From contig CAJXKJ010000006.1 in NCBI GenBank assembly GCA_913055605.1, forward strand, positions 27,441 to 91,440: a stretch of DNA of 64,000 bases, in the 5' to 3' direction. This DNA comes from an uncultured Euryhalocaulis sp. Lineage in GTDB: Bacteria > Pseudomonadota > Alphaproteobacteria > Caulobacterales > Maricaulaceae. A program made the translations under genes and the position numbers. Under the pieces are notes generated by a model, which saw only the letters and a program-made list of their open reading frames with translations, had not been told where the DNA came from and did no database searches. Below are positions 58,279 to 64,000 of this stretch, in pieces; the stretch's first letter is position 1, and each line of letters begins with the position of its first letter.

Positions 58279-60809
58279 GCGAGGCCCGCCAGCTTCACGG
58301 TCGGCACCGCGTTCGCGCCCTGCAGGAAGTATCGGTCCTCGATCGCGCTGGACACGTTCATCAGCTCGCCTTCCAGCTCGAACACCTTCGCCTCGGTCAG
58401 GTCCTCGGCCTCCTCGGTCGCGATCTCCGCCGCCAGCGGCGTGATGATGCGCAGCGGCGCTTCGGGCATTCCGTCTTCGACCAGATTCGGCAGGCTCTCA
58501 AGATGGGATTTCAGCGCCAGCACCTGAAACCCGACCGACCGCGTGTTCAGCGTATCCAGCATCACGATGTCCCGCACCGGGGTCAGGGCCAGCCCCTCCA
58601 GATAGCGGGAGCGATAGGTGATCTGGGTGTCCACCAGGTCCAGCAGCAGGTCCAGGTCGTCGATCGTCGCCGTCCCGCCGGCCAGGCGCCGGACGAAGCC
58701 GCAGGTGTTGATGCCGCGCTCGATCCGCCGCCCCATGTCGAGGAAGCGCCAGCCCGCGCCGCGGTTCATGTTCTCCTGCGACAGGCCGGCCAGCGCCGCC
58801 AGCGTCTGCAGCGAGGCTTCGACGCATTGTAGGGCCTCGGCCTCCGACTGCAGGGCGTCCGAACTGTTTTCCAGCCGGCTCTCCAGACTGGTCAGCAGCG
58901 TCCAGAAATCGGCAGAGAGGCGTTCGCGCAGGCTGGAGGCGGTGCGCCGCGCCGCGCGCACCAGCGAGATGACCGAACCGAACGTATCGCGGTGCAGCAG
59001 CGCGCGATTGGTGGCCTGGGAGGCGGAATCGCCGGGGTCCTCTTCGTCCAGCGCGCCCCAGTCGATCAGGATTTCCTGAAGCTTGGACAACGTCTCGCCG
59101 GAGGCGTGCAGCGCCGCCTCGGAATCCATCAGGCTGGTGCACAGGCTGCGGACCAGCCGCAGCGTCGCCTCCGCCCGCTCCAGATACCGGCCGAGCCAGA
59201 ACAGATTGTCCGCCGCGCGGCTGGGCAGATGCCCGGTGATGCGCCGCACCTTCACCTGGTCCTGCCCGCCCAGCAGGGTCACCCGCTCCACCGGCCGGTC
59301 GCCGATCACCCAGACGTCCGTGGTGCGCACGTCAGCGCCCATGGAGATGGCGCGCACGTCCTCCCGCTCCGAGGTCCGGCAGAAGCCGCCGGGCATGATC
59401 TTGATCCCGTCCGGCGTCGCCGCCGCATAGACGCGCAGCACGAAGGGCGCCGGCGCCAGCTGGCCGTCGCGCAGCGTCGGCGTGGTGGACAGGCGCACCA
59501 CCTCCTGCCCCACATAATCGCCCGGCCGGTCGGCCCAGTGCCGCATGAAGGCGCCCCGCTGCTCGTCGGTCAGGTCGCTCATCAGACGCGGGCGCGTGGA
59601 GACGCCGTCCGGCCCCAGCCCCTGGAAGGCCGGCGCGATGGCCACCGTATCCAGATGCCGCTCCACCAGCTCCCGCTCCGCCGTCTGGCCGCACCACCAG
59701 GTCGCGGTGTTCGGCATGCGCAGCTCTTCATCCAGCAGCCGGCGGCACAGCTTGGGCAGGAAGCCGAGCAGCGCCTTGGACTCCAGAACGCCCGAGCCCG
59801 GCATGTTCAGGACCGAGACGCCGCCGCTGCGCACCGCCTCCAGCAGGCCCGGCGTGCCGAGGCGGGAGCGGCTGTTCAGCTCCAGTGGATCGATGAAGTC
59901 CGCATCCACCCGGCGCAGGATGACGTCGGCGCGCTTCAGCCCGGCGATGGTGCGCACATAGGCCTTGGCGTCGCTGACCACGAGGTCGGCGCCCTCGACC
60001 AGCAGGAAGCCCAGATAGCGCGCCAGATGCGCCTGTTCGAAATAGGTCTCGCTGAACGGGCCGGGCGTCAGCAGGCAGATGCGCGGGTCCGCCCGGTCGG
60101 CCGCCGCCGCCAGCCCCTGGCGCAACTGGTCGAAGAACGGCGCCAGGCGCTGCACGTTCATCGAGTTGTAGAGCATCGGGAAGGCGCGCGAGAGCACCAG
60201 CCGGTTCTCCAGCGCATAGCCCGCGCCGGAGGGTCCCTGCGCCCGGTCGTCCAGAACCCACCAGCGGCCGTCCGGCCCCCGGCCGAGGTCTGCGGCGTAG
60301 ATCTGCAGATAGCGGCCGCCGCGCGGCTTCACCCCGCGCATGGAGCGCAGGAAGTCCGGACTGCCGGTCAGCGCCGCGGCCGGCAGCGCGCCTTCGTCCA
60401 GCAGGCTGGCCTCGCCATAGATGTCCTGAAGCAGCGCCTCCATCAGGCGGGCGCGCTGCTCCACGCCGGCGGCGATTTCCGACCATTCGGTCTCGCTCAG
60501 CACCAGCGGCAGGGAGTTCAGCGGCCACAGCCGCTCATGCTCTTCGCCATAGACGCGATAGGACACGCCGGTGTCGCGGATGTGCCGGGTGGCCATCGCG
60601 AAACGGGTGTTGAACTCCTCCTCCGCGAACTCCGCCACGCCGCCCAGCAGGGCCAGCCAGTTGTCGCGCGGCCGGCGGTCGGCGCCGAACAGCTCGTCCG
60701 GAATGCCGGGCATGGGGCGATAGCTGCGCAGCCAGCCGGAGAGGCGCGCGGCCGCTCCGGGGTCGAGCGCGGGGCGCTCTCTGTGTGCGCTGGTCGTTTC
60801 AGCCGCCAC
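58275..60809 (-). CDS. circularly permuted ATP-grasp / alpha-E fusion protein
   Basis: 844 residues, fusion of two proteins that are separate in many genomes. The N-terminal ~480 residues are the circularly permuted ATP-grasp (DUF404/407: [92 protein letters not shown]). The C-terminal ~300 are alpha-E (DUF403: [24 protein letters not shown]...). It may ligate an amino compound to a peptide, by homology to the ATP-grasp fold; no reaction is proven. It overlaps the DUF2126 gene by 11 bases. Confidence 0.88.
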   Translation of the reverse strand: MAAETTSAHRERPALDPGAAARLSGWLRSYRPMPGIPDELFGADRRPRDNWLALLGGVAEFAEEEFNTRFAMATRHIRDTGVSYRVYGEEHERLWPLNSLPLVLSETEWSEIAAGVEQRARLMEALLQDIYGEASLLDEGALPAAALTGSPDFLRSMRGVKPRGGRYLQIYAADLGRGPDGRWWVLDDRAQGPSGAGYALENRLVLSRAFPMLYNSMNVQRLAPFFDQLRQGLAAAADRADPRICLLTPGPFSETYFEQAHLARYLGFLLVEGADLVVSDAKAYVRTIAGLKRADVILRRVDADFIDPLELNSRSRLGTPGLLEAVRSGGVSVLNMPGSGVLESKALLGFLPKLCRRLLDEELRMPNTATWWCGQTAERELVERHLDTVAIAPAFQGLGPDGVSTRPRLMSDLTDEQRGAFMRHWADRPGDYVGQEVVRLSTTPTLRDGQLAPAPFVLRVYAAATPDGIKIMPGGFCRTSEREDVRAISMGADVRTTDVWVIGDRPVERVTLLGGQDQVKVRRITGHLPSRAADNLFWLGRYLERAEATLRLVRSLCTSLMDSEAALHASGETLSKLQEILIDWGALDEEDPGDSASQATNRALLHRDTFGSVISLVRAARRTASSLRERLSADFWTLLTSLESRLENSSDALQSEAEALQCVEASLQTLAALAGLSQENMNRGAGWRFLDMGRRIERGINTCGFVRRLAGGTATIDDLDLLLDLVDTQITYRSRYLEGLALTPVRDIVMLDTLNTRSVGFQVLALKSHLESLPNLVEDGMPEAPLRIITPLAAEIATEEAEDLTEAKVFELEGELMNVSSAIEDRYFLQGANAVPTVKLAGLA

Positions 60810-62262
60810 GGCGGGTCCTCAGGTCGAGCGTCATGGGAAACTCGCTGGTCATCTCGGGCTTGGGCGGTCTGACTGTGCCTGGAGTATGTCCGTGGGGCTC
60901 GAACCGGGCTTTGCGCCGGGCTTCGGCCTCGTACGAGTTCACCGGGAATGTATCATAATTCCGGCCGCCGGGATGGGCTACGTGATAGACGCAGCCCCCG
61001 ATCGACCGGTTGTTCCAGCGGTCGATGATGTCGAAGGTCAGCGGGGCGTGGACCGGGATGGTCGCGTGCAGGCCGCTGGGCAGTTTCCATGCCTTGTAAC
61101 GGACCCCCGCCACCGCCTCCATGGAGACCCCGGTCGGCGTCATCGGCAAGGCGCGCCCGTTGCAGGCCACGACATGGCGGTCGGGATTGAAGCCCCGGGC
61201 CAGGATCTGGAGCCGCTCCACCGACGAATCGACAAAGCGGACGGTGGAGCCGCCGGCCCCCTCCTCCCCCATCACATGCCAGGGCTCCAGCGCGTGGCGA
61301 AGCTCCAGCGACACGTCGCCGTACTGGACCGTGCCGTGAACCGGGAAGCGGAACGCCCGCTGGGCCTCGTACCAGTTGGCGTCGAATTCATAGCCGGCCG
61401 CGCGCAGATCTTCGAGCACGCCCAGGAAATCCTGCCAGACGAAATAGGGCAGCATGAAGCGGTCGTGCAGCGCCGTGCCCCAGCGCGCCAGACGCCCGGT
61501 CTGCGGCACCCGCCAGAACCAGGCGACCAGCGCGCGGATCAGCAGTTGCTGCGCCAGATTCATGCGTGCGTCCGGCGGCATTTCGAAGCCGCGGAATTCC
61601 AGCAGGCCCAGCCGGCCCGTCGGCCCGTCCGGCGAATACAGCTTGTCGATGCAGATCTCGGTGCGGTGGGTGTTGCCCGCCACGTCGGTCAGCAGATTGC
61701 GCAGCAGCCGGTCCACGACCCATGGCGCGGCCGGCTGGCCCGGCGGAGGAATCCTATCCAGCGCGATGTCCAGCTCGTACAGGACATCGTGGCGCGCCTC
61801 GTCCACGCGCGGCGCCTGGCTGGTCGGGCCGATGAACAGGCCGGAAAAGAAATAGGACAGCGAGGGATGCCGCTGCCAGTACAGCAGCAGGCTCTTCAGC
61901 AGGTCCGGCCGGCGCAGGAAGGGCGAGTCCGCGGGGCTGGCGCCGCCGAGCACGACATGCGCGCCGCCGCCGGTGCCGGTATGGCGCCCGTCCGTCATGA
62001 ACTTGTCCGCGCCCAGGCGGGAGGCGCGCGCGTCCTCGTACAGGCCGCCGGTGATCTCCACCGCCTGCCCCCAATCGGCGGCGGGCTGGACGTTCACCTC
62101 GATCACGCCGGGGTCGGGCGTGACCTGCAGGATGCCGACGCGGCTGTCGCGCGGCGGGGTATAGCCCTCCAGCCGCACCGGCATGCCGCCAGCGGCGGCC
62201 TCGATATGGGCGACCAGCTCCAGATAATCCTCCACCCGCGCGACCGGCGGCATGAAGACATT
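60799..62262 (-). pseudogene. DUF2126 protein, C-terminal half only
   Basis: The ~490 visible residues from [13 protein letters not shown] to the stop match the C-terminal half of DUF2126 proteins (usually ~1,100 residues): [92 protein letters not shown]. The N-terminal transglutaminase half is absent. Upstream of ~62262 the frame continues only as the shadow of an amidase on the other strand. This is either a truncated gene or a sequence-assembly junction (see finding). The conserved C-terminal half itself has no internal stop. Confidence 0.75.
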
Positions 62263-62965
62263 CGCCTGGACGCTGGACACCACCGGCTTCTTTGCAGCAA
62301 GCGTCGAGGACGTGGCGCTTTTCGCGGCGCTGCTCGGCAGGCGCGACCTTGCCGCCGATCCCCTCACCGCACCTCCCCGCATCGGGATCTATCGCAGCGA
62401 AATCGACGGCGAAGCCTCGACGGAGATGCGCGAAGCCGTCAAGCGGGCCGCGGATATCGCCCAGAAGGCGGGTGCGACGGTTGTCGAGGTTCCAGAACCG
62501 GACCAGATCCGGCGCGGCCGGGACGTGCATGCGGTCGTCCAGGGCTACGAGGCGGCGATTTCGCTTGCCCATGAACTCGCCTTCCATGCCGGGCAGTTGA
62601 GCGACATTTTACGCGAGACGCTGGAGGAAGGCCGGTCGATTCCGCCGCATGCCTATGACGAAGCGCGGCGCGTGGCACGGCATGCACGCAAGGCGGCGAC
62701 GGGCTTGTTCGACGATATCGACGTGCTGCTGGCGCCGGCAGCGCCGGGCGCCGGGCCCTTGCGCAGTCTCGGCCCGACCGGGACCGCGCTCTTCAACAAG
62801 GTCTGGACGCTTGCCGGAAACCCTAGCGTCAATGTGCCGGGGCTTGAGGATGCCGCGGGCATGCCGCTCGGTATCCAACTCATCGGGCGGTTCGGACGAG
62901 ACAAACAAACCTTGCAGGCCGCGCATTGGCTTGAGGGCGAAATTGCGGCCCGATTGCAGCCATAA
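62255..62965 (+). pseudogene. amidase, C-terminal fragment
   Basis: The visible frame encodes ~235 residues of an amidase-signature family protein, beginning at [28 protein letters not shown], the segment that normally follows the catalytic Ser-cisSer-Lys region (~residue 230 of ~450). The catalytic half is missing. It ends GNPSVNVPGLEDAAGMPLGIQLIGRFGRDKQTLQAA, typical of the amidase C-terminus. ATG 62252 is by chance at the junction, so the fragment is probably not expressed as such. Confidence 0.8.
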
Positions 62966-63050
62966 TCAGCTTATGCACATGCGCCACGCCGGATGTGGAC
63001 GATTTTTTTTCGATTATTGCGCACCGCAAAAAGCGCAAACCACAGGCGCA
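62966..63050. other. AT-rich gap after amidase fragment
   Basis: Lower-GC intergenic DNA with a run of eight T (63003-63010). No gene, tRNA or insertion element is recognised up to the palindrome at 63051. Confidence 0.5.
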
Positions 63051-63072
63051 TTTGACAGCCGTTGCTGTCAAA
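63051..63072. promoter_or_regulatory. 22-bp palindrome
   Basis: TTTGACAGC-CGTT-GCTGTCAAA, a perfect 9-bp inverted repeat, 39 bp upstream of the candidate -35 and about 95 bp before the 28-residue peptide gene. It is unlike the FixK consensus (TTTGA followed by a longer arm). It could be an operator for an unseen regulator or part of a transcript structure. Confidence 0.5.
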
Positions 63073-63110
63073 ACGAGTCAACGTCTTTCGCAATGCAGCA
63101 TGAAATTCTC

Positions 63111-63138
63111 TTGTACCTTCGTCGGATGCGCTTAGATT
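63111..63138 (+). promoter_or_regulatory. candidate sigma-70-type promoter
   Basis: TTGTAC (63111-63116), 16-base spacer, TAGATT (63133-63138), 28 bases before the ATG of the 28-residue peptide gene. It matches the alphaproteobacterial -35 TTG and a TA---T -10. Confidence 0.45.
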
Positions 63139-63166
63139 CGAGGGCTGTAAAGCAAGGAGGCTTGCT

Positions 63167-63253
63167 ATGGGACTGACACGTTCAATCAACTTCATGGTGA
63201 TTTGTGCCGCGTTCTTATTCTTAGGCGCCCTTGTTTTCGGAGTCCTGCCCTGA
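63167..63253 (+). CDS. 28-residue membrane peptide
   Basis: Small frame of 28 codons plus stop starting at ATG 63167, with a very good ribosome site (AGGAGG, 6 bases upstream) and a promoter-like element. The product (MGLTRSINFMVICAAFLFL plus nine more residues, ending GVLP) has one strongly hydrophobic helix, residues ~9-27. A bidirectional hairpin terminator follows at 63302. It looks like a real short membrane protein; I do not know its function. Confidence 0.65.
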   Translation: MGLTRSINFMVICAAFLFLGALVFGVLP

Positions 63254-63301
63254 CGGGGCTCGTTGCGGTGTGAAGACCGCCCCCTGAAAACAACAAACAA
63301 A

Positions 63302-63330
63302 AGCCCGGGCTGCTGTCAGTGGCCCGGGCT
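63302..63330. terminator. bidirectional terminator between peptide gene and metF
   Basis: AGCCCGGGC-N11-GCCCGGGCT, a 9-bp perfect stem. On the minus strand it is followed by a T-rich run (TTTTGTTTGTTGTTTTC), so it terminates metF; on the plus strand CTTGTATTTC follows, giving a weaker stop for the peptide gene. Confidence 0.8.
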
Positions 63331-63372
63331 CTTGTATTTCAATGACTTGTGCGGTTCTCGAACCGGTCGCTG

Positions 63373-64000
63373 TCAGGCTGCGTGCAGTTCCCGCCGGGCC
63401 ACCTCGCCCGTTTCGCGGATGCCGATCAGGCGGCAGATCGCAAAGACCAGATCCGGACGGTTCATCGTGTAGAAATGGAAGTCGTCGACGCCCCGGTCGA
63501 CGAGATCGAAGACCTGTTCCGCCGCCACGGCGGCAGCGACCAGATCATGCGTATGCGGGTCCTTTTCGAGCCCGTCGAAACGGTCCGCGAGCCATGCGGG
63601 AATGCTGGTGCCGCATTTCGAGGCGAAATTGCGCACTGCAGAGAAATTGTGAATCGGAACGATCCCCGGAACGATCGGCATATAGATGCCGGCGCGGCGC
63701 ACCCGTTCGACGTAACGCTCATAGGCGTCATTATCGAAGAAGAACTGGGTGATGGCACGCGTCGCGCCGTTGTCGACCTTGCGCTTCAGCATGTCGAGAT
63801 CGGTGGCGAGGTCGGGGCTCTCCGGGTGGCGCTCCGGATAGGCTGCCACCGAGATGTCGAAATCGCCGAACGCCTTGAGCCCGGCCACGAGATGCGCGGC
63901 GTTCTGATAGCCGTCGGGATGAGGCTGGTAGCGCGTCCCGACGCCGCCGGAGGGGTCGCCGCGCAACGCGACGAAACGGCGAATGCCCAGCGCCGCGAAA
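63373..64000 (-). CDS. metF: 5,10-methylenetetrahydrofolate reductase (5'-truncated by window edge)
   Basis: The visible ~209 residues are the C-terminal two-thirds of MetF, which reduces methylenetetrahydrofolate to methyltetrahydrofolate using FADH2/NADH for methionine synthesis. Motifs: FVALRGDPSGG, AHLVAGLKAFGDFDISVAAYPERHPES, LKRKVDNGATRAITQFFFDNDAYERYVERVRRAGI, PIVPGIVPIHNFSAVRNFASKCG and FHFYTMNRPDLVFAIC. The start lies beyond the window. Codon and base usage (lower GC3) differ from the region before 62260. Its nearest look is Rhizobiaceae. Confidence 0.92.
   Translation of the reverse strand, partial: FAALGIRRFVALRGDPSGGVGTRYQPHPDGYQNAAHLVAGLKAFGDFDISVAAYPERHPESPDLATDLDMLKRKVDNGATRAITQFFFDNDAYERYVERVRRAGIYMPIVPGIVPIHNFSAVRNFASKCGTSIPAWLADRFDGLEKDPHTHDLVAAAVAAEQVFDLVDRGVDDFHFYTMNRPDLVFAICRLIGIRETGEVARRELHAA

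Noticed and set aside
1..64000. tRNA, rRNA, transposase, integrase or prophage genes
   Set aside because: No cloverleaf, ribosomal or mobile-element motifs were recognised by eye on either strand; a dedicated scan was not possible.

Overview
The window is GC-rich, tightly packed bacterial DNA that looks like a chromosome segment of an alphaproteobacterium. The evidence is a FixL-FixJ-FixK oxygen-sensing cascade with TTGA-N6-TCAA boxes, a phasin, a host-attachment-family protein and a four-gene transglutaminase/ATP-grasp/alpha-E cluster. The genus cannot be named from the sequence. The last ~1.7 kb (after ~62,260) is lower in GC, resembles Rhizobiaceae-type sequence around metF, and joins the rest at a point where two unrelated genes are both cut.

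Region 1 (1-23,400) is a low-oxygen island. fixL-fixJ, a FixK-type regulator and a degenerate single receiver (possible FixT-like feedback protein) sit among genes that carry FNR/FixK-like boxes about 55-80 bp upstream of their starts. These genes are a phasin, a host-attachment protein, an ABC export operon, sulfide:quinone oxidoreductase, a seven-gene reductase/RND operon, thioredoxin TrxC, a HemG-like flavodoxin, a P-type cation ATPase and a phosphotransacylase-acetate kinase pair. Together they suggest electron disposal, envelope export and fermentative ATP synthesis when oxygen is low.

Region 2 (23,393-31,270) holds two cytosolic hybrid histidine kinases in tandem. One is a 1,937-residue protein with about eleven HAMP units, nine of them near-identical 92-residue (276-bp) tandem repeats.

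Region 3 (31,479-43,468) is the most unusual part. It is a catabolic/uptake cluster with homologues of RutA, RutB, RutE and RutF but no RutC, RutD or RutG. It also has two paralogous M20-type amidohydrolases, two MFS transporters, a TonB-dependent receptor and a GntR/FCD regulator. Three copies of one 18-bp sequence (consensus ACATGTCANCTAACATGT) lie in the promoter regions of its transcription units. I infer a regulated pathway that oxidatively opens a cyclic amide or pyrimidine-like ring in a substrate imported through the outer membrane. A PhoD-like phosphatase follows.

Region 4 (45,357-56,350) is a urea/short-amide system. urtABCDE-type ABC transporter genes, formamidase fmdA and zinc-ribbon fmdB are transcribed divergently from a histidine kinase whose N-terminus is a complete NCS1 nucleobase-transporter-like domain, paired with a LuxR-type response regulator. 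The operon ends in a perfect 16-bp-stem terminator. Regions 3 and 4 could cooperate, because ring opening by Rut-like enzymes releases small nitrogen compounds, but this is inference.

Region 5 (56,369-62,262) has two transglutaminase-like proteins, a fused circularly permuted ATP-grasp/alpha-E protein and the C-terminal half of a DUF2126 protein. Region 6 (62,255-64,000) has an amidase C-terminal fragment, a 28-residue membrane peptide gene and partial metF. No tRNA, rRNA, CRISPR array, transposase or integrase was recognised.
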